Below are positions 1-6,718 of a stretch of DNA of 7,544 bases, one piece after another. The notes under the pieces were generated by a model that was not told the DNA's origin, did not search any database, and saw only the letters and a program-made list of their open reading frames with translations. The stretch is from an uncultured Bacteroidales bacterium (GTDB lineage: Bacteria > Bacteroidota > Bacteroidia > Bacteroidales > WCHB1-69): positions 1 through 7,544 of the forward strand of contig ONXT01000196.1 in assembly GCA_900321845.1 (NCBI GenBank), written 5' to 3'. The translations under genes were made by a program, and so were the position numbers. Position 1 is the stretch's first letter; every line of letters starts with the position of its first letter.

Positions 1-1074
1 ATCACCTGCATCACTAGCGAGTATCCGCTCGTTTCATTCAAATTCCTTGCCTCGAAAATCTGGTTCATCTGCTCCTCCTATTTTATGGTTATTCATTTGA
101 TAGAAAAGGACTTAAGCAAATGGGTGCGCTATTTCAACTGCTATGCGGTAGCGCTTACGGCGGTGGTGCTCATCACCACGGTGAAATATGCCGCCTATGG
201 TTTTCAAGGACATATCGCCCACTGGATTATGAATCCGTACTACAACGACCACACGGCTTACGGAGCCATCCTTGCCCTGTTCATTCCCGTTGTGTTCGGT
301 TTTATTTTCCTGCCGCAAAAAAGCACACACCTGCGCATCTTCTACGGCGCAATGACGCTTGTCTTCCTCATGGGCTTCTACTTCTCATACAGCCGCGCAG
401 CTTGGCTCAGCCTCTTCGGGGCCATCGGCGTGTGGTGCATTCTGAAACTGCGCATCAAACTATCGTGGCTGATTGCCGCCGCCGTCATCCTCGGAACCGC
501 CTTCTTCGCTTTTTCCGATGACATCATGTACCGCATGTCGCGCAACAGCCAGGACTCCTCCGGGAACCTGGCGGAACACCTTCAGTCCATCTCCAACATC
601 AGCACCGATGCCTCCAACGTGGAACGACTCAACCGCTGGAACTCCGCCTTCCGAATGATTGAAGAACGTCCCATCGTGGGCTGGGGACCCGGCTGCTATC
701 AATTTTGCTACGCCCCCTTCCAAGACTACCGCTACCTGACCATCATCTCCACAAACCTCGGCGATGGCGGCAACGCCCACAGCGAATTCATCGGCCCGAC
801 CGCAGAAACCGGCTTCGTCGGCCTACTCACCGTACTCGCCATGATGTTCTGCGTAATTTACTATGGCATAATAACTTACATACGAAGCAAGGACAAAACC
901 GTCCGCATTTTGAGCCTGATGGCCACGCTCTCCCTCATCACCTACTACATCCATGGCACTATGAACAACTTCCTCGATACCGACAAACTCTCCCTCCCCT
1001 TCTGGGGGCTCTTCGCCCTGATTGTGGTGCTGAACACGTGCTATTTGGAAGAGAGGAATGAGGTACAACTATAA
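1..1074 (+). CDS. O-antigen ligase/polymerase family membrane protein (Wzy_C), 3' part, truncated by left edge
   Basis: The frame is open from base 1, so the first internal Met (codon at 85) is probably not the true start; 357 residues are visible. The protein is very hydrophobic, with about seven membrane segments. A large polar loop, probably periplasmic (about nt 520-820), lies between the fourth segment and the last three. The Wzy_C signature is visible: FSYSRAAW ends one membrane helix (Arg codon 394-396). The loop carries an RWNSAF...RPIVGWGPG stretch and then NAHSEF...AETGFVGL (His codon 778-780). In this family such Arg and His residues are linked to joining lipid-linked glycans to an acceptor, or to polymerising them. 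Ligase (WaaL-like), polymerase (Wzy) and protein O-glycosylation ligase cannot be told apart from sequence alone. The gene ends 42 bp before the mutase gene on the same strand, which may be co-transcribed. Family assignment is firm; substrate is unknown. Confidence 0.85.
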   Translation: MTCITSEYPLVSFKFLASKIWFICSSYFMVIHLIEKDLSKWVRYFNCYAVALTAVVLITTVKYAAYGFQGHIAHWIMNPYYNDHTAYGAILALFIPVVFGFIFLPQKSTHLRIFYGAMTLVFLMGFYFSYSRAAWLSLFGAIGVWCILKLRIKLSWLIAAAVILGTAFFAFSDDIMYRMSRNSQDSSGNLAEHLQSISNISTDASNVERLNRWNSAFRMIEERPIVGWGPGCYQFCYAPFQDYRYLTIISTNLGDGGNAHSEFIGPTAETGFVGLLTVLAMMFCVIYYGIITYIRSKDKTVRILSLMATLSLITYYIHGTMNNFLDTDKLSLPFWGLFALIVVLNTCYLEERNEVQL

Positions 1075-1083
1075 TTATAATGG

Positions 1084-1107
1084 ATTAAGAATTTAATAAT
1101 TAAGAAT
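1084..1107 (+). repeat. Short direct repeat ATTAAGAAT x2 in the intergenic gap
   Basis: The 42-bp AT-rich gap between the membrane protein gene and the mutase gene holds two exact copies of ATTAAGAAT (1084-1092 and 1099-1107), offset by 15 bp. They lie immediately upstream of the mutase start. AT-rich repeats of this kind are common in Bacteroidota intergenic DNA. No match to the Bacteroidota promoter consensus (TTTG centred near -33, TAnnTTTG near -7) is seen in the gap, and no GC-rich hairpin that would act as a terminator. The repeat may be a regulatory remnant or simply low-complexity sequence. Confidence 0.45.
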
Positions 1108-1116
1108 AAAAATAAG

Positions 1117-2757
1117 ATGGAACAGAAAATTTTAGACTCCGTAAATAATTGGTTGAACGACGATTACGATCAAGACACCAAGAATGAGATTCGCCGACTG
1201 ATGGCAGAGAATCCGACTGAAATCACTGAATCTTTTTACCGTACGCTGGAATTCGGCACAGGCGGTTTGCGCGGCATCATGGGCGTAGGTCCCAACCGCA
1301 TGAACAAGTACACTGTTGCCGCCGCCACACAAGGTATGGCCAATTACTTGAAAATCAACTACCCAGACACCGACTTGAAAGTGGTGGTCGCGCACGACTC
1401 CCGCAACAACAGCCGCTTCTTCGCAGAAGTGACCGCACAAGTTTTCGCCGCCAACGGCATCCTCTGCTATCTCTTCGACTCTCTCCGGCCCACACCAGAA
1501 CTCTCCTACGCTGTGCGCCATCTCAACTGTCACGCCGGCGTGATGGTCACCGCCTCCCATAACCCCAAAGAATACAACGGCTATAAGGCCTACTGGACCG
1601 ACGGCGGCCAAATCATCCCCCCGCACGACAAAGGCATTATCAATGAAGTGAACGCCATCACATCCATCCACCAGATAAAATGGGAAGGCAACAAGGATAA
1701 AATCGTGATTATCAACAAGGAAGTGGATGACCGATACCTTGAAAAAATCGCCGGACTGTCGCTCAATCCGGAAGCAATCCAACGCCACAAGAACCTCAGC
1801 ATCGTCTATACGCCGCTTCACGGAACCGGCATCACGATGGTTCCCAAGGCTTTGGAGATGTTCGGATTCACCAATGTCACCGTTTTAGCATCTCAACGCA
1901 ACCCCGACGGCAACTTCCCTACCGTAGCCTCGCCTAACCCCGAAGAGAAATCCGCAATGCAACTCGCTATAGCAGAGGCTGATAAGATTGGTGCCGATCT
2001 CGTGCTTGCCACCGACCCCGATGCCGACCGCGTGGGAATCGCCGTCCGCAACCACAAGGGCGAAATGGAACTCTTCAACGGCAACATGACCGGCTCGCTG
2101 CTGATTTATTACATGCTTTCGCAATGGAGCGCCAAGAGGAAAATAACCGGCAAGGAGTTCATCGTCAAAACCATCGTCACCACCGAACTCATCCGCACCA
2201 TCGCCGACGCTTTCAAAGTGGAATGCTTCGACGTGCTCACCGGCTTCAAATACATTGCCGACAAAATCCAAAGCCTACCCGACCGCAGGTTCATCGCTGG
2301 CGGTGAGGAAAGCTACGGCTACCTCATCGGCGACTTCGTGCGCGACAAAGACGCCGTTTCCGCCTGCTGCATGATCGCCGAGATGGCCGCTGTGCTTGCA
2401 GACGAAGGCAAGACACTGTACGACTTGCGTCAAGACCTCTATAAAAAATACGGCTATTACCAAGAGAGCCTGCTCTCCATCACCAAGAAAGGACAGCAAG
2501 GCGCAAACGAAATCCAACAGATGATGACCGGCTACCGCACCTGCCCACCAATGGTCATCAACCAATCCCCCGTTATTAAAATCATTGATTATAAATCAAG
2601 CGAATCCATTGATTTTCAAAACAATAAAAAGAGAAGATTGACCTGCCCAAATCCGATGTGCTGCAATTCTTCACCGCTGACGGAACCAAAATCACCATCC
2701 GGCCGTCGGGCACCGAACCCAAAATCAAATTCTACTTCGGCGTTAAGGAGGATCTGA
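1117..2757 (+). CDS. Phosphoglucomutase/phosphomannomutase family phosphosugar mutase, frameshifted near the C-terminus
   Basis: This alpha-D-phosphohexomutase moves phosphate between C1 and C6 of a hexose (glucose or mannose), linking glycolysis to nucleotide-sugar supply in the cytoplasm. Domains 1-3 are intact. FGTGGLRG is at about 46-53, and the catalytic phosphoserine loop TASHNP carries Ser147. The Mg-binding loop DPDADR is at 300-305, TGFKYIADK at 375-383, and the sugar-specificity loop GGEESYG at 395-401. After about Lys505 the frame reads a 41-residue tail unlike the family and stops at 2757. The expected domain 4, with the phosphate-binding RPSGTEP loop, lies in the -1 frame downstream. 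Restoring one base at the A-run 2626-2630 gives about 574 residues, the normal family length. The start ATG has only a weak AT-rich leader, usual for Bacteroidota. As written, the product should be impaired. It resembles PgcA-type mutases; glucose versus mannose preference is not resolved. Confidence 0.9.
   Translation: MEQKILDSVNNWLNDDYDQDTKNEIRRLMAENPTEITESFYRTLEFGTGGLRGIMGVGPNRMNKYTVAAATQGMANYLKINYPDTDLKVVVAHDSRNNSRFFAEVTAQVFAANGILCYLFDSLRPTPELSYAVRHLNCHAGVMVTASHNPKEYNGYKAYWTDGGQIIPPHDKGIINEVNAITSIHQIKWEGNKDKIVIINKEVDDRYLEKIAGLSLNPEAIQRHKNLSIVYTPLHGTGITMVPKALEMFGFTNVTVLASQRNPDGNFPTVASPNPEEKSAMQLAIAEADKIGADLVLATDPDADRVGIAVRNHKGEMELFNGNMTGSLLIYYMLSQWSAKRKITGKEFIVKTIVTTELIRTIADAFKVECFDVLTGFKYIADKIQSLPDRRFIAGGEESYGYLIGDFVRDKDAVSACCMIAEMAAVLADEGKTLYDLRQDLYKKYGYYQESLLSITKKGQQGANEIQQMMTGYRTCPPMVINQSPVIKIIDYKSSESIDFQNNKKRRLTCPNPMCCNSSPLTEPKSPSGRRAPNPKSNSTSALRRI
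2625..2631 (+). other. Frameshift site (T AAA AAG) in the mutase gene
   Basis: In the upstream frame the codons are AAT AAA AAG AGA. The homologous C-terminal frame resumes as AAA GAG AAG ATT GAC CTG (KEKIDL) from 2628. That frame has a TAA at 2625-2627, so a ribosomal -1 slip would have to happen at about 2628-2631. The site resembles the bacterial slippery heptamer A AAA AAG, but its first base is T, so the P-site tRNA would mispair after slipping. One extra A in the 2626-2630 run would give a continuous, family-like sequence. A 1-bp deletion, biological or technical, is therefore the simplest reading. Confidence 0.75.
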
Positions 2758-2840
2758 AACCGAACGACAATCTTGAGCAGATTCACGAAAAATTACAGGC
2801 TAAAATAGATGCCGTGATTGATTCCCTCAAACTTCGCTAA
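2628..2840 (+). pseudogene. Detached C-terminal domain of the phosphosugar mutase (-1 frame)
   Basis: This is the missing end of the preceding enzyme, in the -1 frame. It reads KEKIDLPKSDVLQF, then the conserved phosphate-binding loop RPSGTEP (2700-2720) and KIKFYFGV, and ends in a lysine-rich helix with a stop at 2838-2840. In this family the loop binds the phosphate of the sugar substrate. A GTG at 2658 could formally start a 60-residue peptide, but it has no ribosome binding site and such a piece would not fold as an independent enzyme. I read it as the rest of one broken gene. Its stop codon touches the ribosome binding site of murF-alr, as expected of the ancestral intact gene. Confidence 0.85.
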
Positions 2841-2845
2841 GGAGG
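2838..2845 (+). promoter_or_regulatory. Strong Shine-Dalgarno for murF-alr overlapping the mutase stop codon
   Basis: TAAGGAGG combines the stop codon of the full-length mutase frame (2838-2840) with a near-perfect Shine-Dalgarno core, 4 nt before the ATG at 2850. The arrangement supports 2850 as the true start and suggests translational coupling between the two genes. Strong Shine-Dalgarno sequences are not the rule in Bacteroidota, and the other two starts visible here (1117 and 6685) lack one. Confidence 0.7.
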
Positions 2846-2849
2846 TTGC

Positions 2850-5309
2850 ATGCCAACGATTTCTGATATAAAAAGCTCTCTCTCAATTATTTCAGAGAAT
2901 ATCAATGCTCCAGAAGCTCCCATTTCGGAACTTCTCTTTGATAGCCGCAGGCTGCTACGGCCCGAAAAGACGCTCTTCTTCGCCATAAAAACGGAGAAGA
3001 ACGACGGACACGACTTTATTCCCGAACTGATTGCAAAGGGCGTACGCAATTTCATCATCACGGAAGATTTGCGTAATTATGACAAAAACTGCAACTACAT
3101 CGCCGTAAAGAATTGTATATCAGCACTTCAGCAGATTGCATCAACACATCGCAAGCAGTTTGGCATCCCCGTAGTCGGCATCACAGGCAGCAACGGCAAA
3201 ACCATCGTCAAGGAATGGTTGACGCAAATGCTGTCGGAAGACTACCACCTCATCGCCAGCCCTAACAGCTATAATTCCCAAATCGGAGTTCCCATTTCCG
3301 TCTGGCAAATGCGCCCGCAGCACAACTTCGCGATCTTCGAAGCCGGCATATCCATGCCTGGAGAAATGCAAAAACTGGAAGCCATCATCCAACCCACAAT
3401 CGGCATTTTGACAAATATCGGAAGTGCCCACTCACAGTTTTTCAAAGATGAAAATGAGAAGTTGAACGAGAAAATCCAACTTTTCAAAAACTGCAAAACC
3501 ATCATCTATTGCAACGACAACCCGCTGATTGAAAAAGCGTTTACACAATCCGACTTTTCAAAAACACAAAAATTATCCTGGGGACATCAAGAAAATTCAT
3601 ATTTCCGTATCACCCAAGAAGTTACAAAAGAAAAAAGCACTTGGGTGACTTTGGCGGAACAGGATTTCGAAATTCCTTTCACCGATGCGGCCTCCATTGA
3701 AAATGCCCTCCACACCATTGTCCTTCTGCTCCACCTGAACTTCACGGCGGAAGAAATCAACCGTAAGTTGCAGAATCTTTCCGCCATAAATATGCGAATG
3801 GAGGTAAAAGAGGCTGAAAACCAATGCATTGTCATCAACGATACCTATAGTTTGGACTTCAACTCGCTACGCATCGCCTTAGATTTTCTCAAGTCGCAAA
3901 TCCGTTTCGACAACAAGACTGTCATCCTATCCGATTTTGCGCAAATGGGCAAATTGAATGATGATGACTACATGGAAATCAATCAGTTATTGAAGAATAA
4001 TGGAATTAGCAAATTCATTGGTGTCGGTCCCGATTTCTGCACGCACCAACAGGATTTTGAAATTGCTCAAAAATACTTCTTCCCTGATACGAATTCTTTA
4101 CTCAACTCCTTGAGTTCAATTGATTTAAGAAAAGAGGCCATCTTGTTGAAAGGCGCACGAAGTTTCGCTTTCGAACGCGTGGTGGATGCCTTGCAGCTTC
4201 GTTCCCATAAAACAATTCTCAGCGTCAGTCTGCCCGCCCTCATTAACAATCTGAACTACTACCGCAGCCTGGTTCCTCCACACACTAAAGTGGTTGCGAT
4301 GGTCAAAGCAATGTGCTATGGCCTCGGCGACGTGGAACTCATCAACGAACTGCAGTACCACAACATTGACTATCTGGCGGTTGCCTATACCGATGAAGGG
4401 GTCAATCTTCGCAAAAAAAACATTCATCTGCCCATCATCGTTTTAGGCGCGGAAGCGGAAAGTTTCGAGATGATGATCAACTATAGATTGGAACCCGAAA
4501 TTTTCAACTTCTATTCTTTGAATAAATTCCAGAAGGCATTAGCCAACCACCCTGATATTCAAGATTTTAAGATTCACTTGAAGATAGACACAGGAATGCA
4601 CCGCTTGGGATTCCGCGAAGAAGAGATTCAAGAGGTTGTTAAAATTGTTAAAGATAATCCGCAACTGAAAATAGCATCTGTTTTTTCACATTTCGCGGCA
4701 GCGGAAGATGAGAGCGAGGACGCCTTCACGCTTTCACAAATCGCTTATTTTCAGAAAGTTACCAATAAAATCCAGTCGCAGTTCGACTATCCCATTCTAC
4801 GCCATATCGCCAACACAGCCGGAATCACGCGCTTCCCGCAGGCGCATTTCGATATGGTACGCCTCGGCATCGGTTTGTACGGATTCTGTTCCGTAGTCCA
4901 AGACCGACCTCACTTACAACACGTTGCAACTCTCACCACGGTAATAACCCACATCCGGGAGATTGACGCGGGCGAAACGGTCGGCTACAACCGCACCTAC
5001 AATGCGCAACGCACTACCAAGGTCGGCATCATCCCTATCGGCTATGCCGACGGATTTCCGCCTGAACTTGGGCGCGGCGTGGGTAGCGTACTCGTTCATA
5101 ACCAACGAGTTCCTATCATAGGAAAAATCTGCATGGACATGACGATGATTGACCTGACAGATGTGAAAGAGGTAACCGAGGGTGACGAGGTGATTGTGTA
5201 TGGCGACGACAACCGCATTGACGACATCGCCGCTAAAATTGGCAAAATCCCTTACCATCTGCTCACAGCAATTTCCAAGCGCGTGCAGCGGACATACGTA
5301 ATGGATTAG
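2850..5309 (+). CDS. murF/alr: Bifunctional UDP-MurNAc-tripeptide:D-Ala-D-Ala ligase / alanine racemase (MurF-Alr fusion)
   Basis: A cytoplasmic peptidoglycan-precursor enzyme of 819 residues. The N-terminal half (about 1-450) is MurF, which adds D-Ala-D-Ala to UDP-MurNAc-tripeptide using ATP. It shows the substrate-binding LFDSRR region (about 29-34), the ATP loop GITGSNGKT (110-118, Lys117), PNSYNSQIGVP (about 138-148), the FEAG segment (163-166), GILTNIGSAH (about 185-194) and LKGARSFAFE near 433-442. The C-terminal half (about 455-819) is a PLP-dependent alanine racemase, which makes D-Ala from L-Ala. The PLP lysine is Lys486 in MVKAMCYG; KIDTGMHRLGF (578-588) and RLGIGLYG follow. The second catalytic base is probably Tyr713 in VGYNRTY, with IPIGYADGF and CMDM (761-764) downstream. 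Both halves look complete. The fusion is common in Bacteroidota and places D-Ala synthesis and use in one protein. The start is fixed by a strong Shine-Dalgarno 4 nt upstream. The 3' end overlaps the convergent radA by 4 bp. Confidence 0.96.
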   Translation: MPTISDIKSSLSIISENINAPEAPISELLFDSRRLLRPEKTLFFAIKTEKNDGHDFIPELIAKGVRNFIITEDLRNYDKNCNYIAVKNCISALQQIASTHRKQFGIPVVGITGSNGKTIVKEWLTQMLSEDYHLIASPNSYNSQIGVPISVWQMRPQHNFAIFEAGISMPGEMQKLEAIIQPTIGILTNIGSAHSQFFKDENEKLNEKIQLFKNCKTIIYCNDNPLIEKAFTQSDFSKTQKLSWGHQENSYFRITQEVTKEKSTWVTLAEQDFEIPFTDAASIENALHTIVLLLHLNFTAEEINRKLQNLSAINMRMEVKEAENQCIVINDTYSLDFNSLRIALDFLKSQIRFDNKTVILSDFAQMGKLNDDDYMEINQLLKNNGISKFIGVGPDFCTHQQDFEIAQKYFFPDTNSLLNSLSSIDLRKEAILLKGARSFAFERVVDALQLRSHKTILSVSLPALINNLNYYRSLVPPHTKVVAMVKAMCYGLGDVELINELQYHNIDYLAVAYTDEGVNLRKKNIHLPIIVLGAEAESFEMMINYRLEPEIFNFYSLNKFQKALANHPDIQDFKIHLKIDTGMHRLGFREEEIQEVVKIVKDNPQLKIASVFSHFAAAEDESEDAFTLSQIAYFQKVTNKIQSQFDYPILRHIANTAGITRFPQAHFDMVRLGIGLYGFCSVVQDRPHLQHVATLTTVITHIREIDAGETVGYNRTYNAQRTTKVGIIPIGYADGFPPELGRGVGSVLVHNQRVPIIGKICMDMTMIDLTDVKEVTEGDEVIVYGDDNRIDDIAAKIGKIPYHLLTAISKRVQRTYVMD

Positions 5310-6685
5310 TTCTCAAATAAATAGCGGTAAATTTCCTCCACCTTCGCAATGGGGATCAACTTCACTTTCAGCCCTTCGCGATTGATGCCACGCAGGTTGT
5401 ACTTGGACAGAAACATTCGGGAAAACCCCAATTTATCGGCTTCCGCGATGCGCTGGTCGATGCGCACCACCGGACGAATCTCCCCGTTCAACCCCATTTC
5501 TCCCGCGAAACAAGTCTTCGCATCAATAGGAATGTCTGCAGCCGACGAAAGAATCGCCGCCACAATTGAAAGGTTGATGGCGGGGTCATCCACATTAATG
5601 CCGCCCGCAAGATTGACAAAGACATCTTTTGCCCCCAACTTGAAATGACACCGCTTTTCCAAAACAGCTAAAAGCATATTGAGGCGGCGGATGTCGTAGC
5701 CCGTGGCGGCGCGCTGCGGAGTTCCATAAACCGCGCTGCTCACCAACGCCTGTATCTCAATCATCATCGCACGCGTGCCCTCCATAATGACGGAAATGGC
5801 ACTCCCGCTGAAATCCTCATCACGGTCGGACACTAGAATCCCAGAAGGATTCAGCACCTCACGCAAACCCGCACTTTGCATCTCGAAAATCCCCAACTCG
5901 GAAGTCGAGCCGAAGCGGTTTTTGATGCAGCGGACGATGCGATAGCCGTAGTGCTGGTCGCCCTCAAACTGAAGAACCGTATCCACAATGTGCTCCAGAA
6001 TTTTAGGTCCGGCTAAAGAACCGTCTTTCGTAATGTGTCCAATCAAGAACACCGGGATGCCCGATGATTTGGCAAAGTGCTGGAATTCAGCGGCACACTC
6101 GCGGATTTGCGAAATGGACCCCGCACCCGAATCAATCAGGCCGCTTTGCAAAGTCTGAATGGAGTCGATAATCAGCAGGTCGGGCTGAACCGCCTTAATC
6201 TGCTCGAAAATATCCTGCGTGCTGGTTTCCGTAAGAATATAAAAGCCCTCCGGCTGACAACCAGGACGGAGGCGTTCGGCACGCATCTTGAGTTGCGCAT
6301 CGCTTTCCTCCCCTGAGATGTAGAGAATTCTCTTGTTCGGAATCTGCAGCGCCATCTGAAGCAGCAACGTGGATTTGCCAATGCCGGGCTCACCGCCCAA
6401 TAGCACAATGGAGCCAGCCACAATGCCTCCACCGAGCACGTTGTCAAACTCCGAAAAGCCAGTGGAGAAACGCTGAATCTGCGTCAGTTCAATTTCATTA
6501 AGCCGATGCGGGAAATTCTGGACCGTCTTCACAATCGAAGATTTGCCCTTGACAGCAGGCTCCCCACGGTCAATCACCTCCTCCACAAAGCTGTTCCATT
6601 CATTGCACGATGGACATTTCCCCAGCCATTGCGACGACTGGTAACCGCAATTCTTACAGAAAAACAAAGTTTTTGCTTTAGCCAT
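5306..6685 (-). CDS. radA: DNA repair/recombination protein RadA (Sms)
   Basis: RadA is a RecA-like ATPase that helps process recombination intermediates by driving branch migration or unwinding at D-loops, alongside RecA. The 459-residue protein has the full family layout. An N-terminal four-cysteine zinc finger comes first (Cys10, Cys13, Cys24, Cys27). The RecA-like core has Walker A GGEPGIGKST (97-106), Walker B LLIIDS (170-175) and the RadA-specific KNRFG motif (255-259). A C-terminal Lon-like domain follows (about 345-459), containing VNLAGGINVDDPA; in RadA this domain is thought to be structural and DNA-binding rather than proteolytic. Length is typical. The ATG at 6685 begins the conserved MAKAKTLFFC. 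No Shine-Dalgarno is visible before it, only AT-rich sequence. It lies 33 bp downstream of the lipid kinase-like gene, so the two may be co-transcribed. Confidence 0.97.
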   Translation of the reverse strand: MAKAKTLFFCKNCGYQSSQWLGKCPSCNEWNSFVEEVIDRGEPAVKGKSSIVKTVQNFPHRLNEIELTQIQRFSTGFSEFDNVLGGGIVAGSIVLLGGEPGIGKSTLLLQMALQIPNKRILYISGEESDAQLKMRAERLRPGCQPEGFYILTETSTQDIFEQIKAVQPDLLIIDSIQTLQSGLIDSGAGSISQIRECAAEFQHFAKSSGIPVFLIGHITKDGSLAGPKILEHIVDTVLQFEGDQHYGYRIVRCIKNRFGSTSELGIFEMQSAGLREVLNPSGILVSDRDEDFSGSAISVIMEGTRAMMIEIQALVSSAVYGTPQRAATGYDIRRLNMLLAVLEKRCHFKLGAKDVFVNLAGGINVDDPAINLSIVAAILSSAADIPIDAKTCFAGEMGLNGEIRPVVRIDQRIAEADKLGFSRMFLSKYNLRGINREGLKVKLIPIAKVEEIYRYLFEN

Positions 6686-6696
6686 AATACGAGAGT

Positions 6697-6710
6697 TTAT
6701 TAGTTAATAA
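6697..6710. repeat. AT-only inverted repeat TTATTA-GT-TAATAA between the kinase-like gene and radA
   Basis: Perfect 6-bp arms around a 2-bp centre lie in the 33-bp gap, a short distance upstream of the radA start. With no G or C in the arms and such a tight loop, it would not make a stable RNA hairpin, so it is a poor terminator candidate. It could be a protein-binding palindrome or chance in AT-rich sequence. No recognisable promoter is seen in the gap. Confidence 0.3.
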
Positions 6711-6718
6711 TGAGTGAA

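Noticed and set aside
85..87. ATG at 85 as the start of the membrane protein
   Set aside because: The frame is open and hydrophobic from base 1, with no Shine-Dalgarno before 85, and family members are longer; the gene most likely begins left of the window.
1132..1821. Long open frame on the - strand (229 residues) opposite the mutase gene
   Set aside because: Its translation is the antisense shadow of strongly conserved mutase codons and shows no recognisable motif or ribosome binding site.
2658..2840. A separate 60-residue gene starting at GTG 2658
   Set aside because: It is the conserved C-terminal end of the phosphosugar mutase in the -1 frame. It has no ribosome binding site, and homology extends upstream of the GTG.
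6697..6710. Inverted repeat as an intrinsic terminator between the kinase-like gene and radA
   Set aside because: The stem has no G or C and only a 2-nt loop, so it would not form a stable terminator hairpin.
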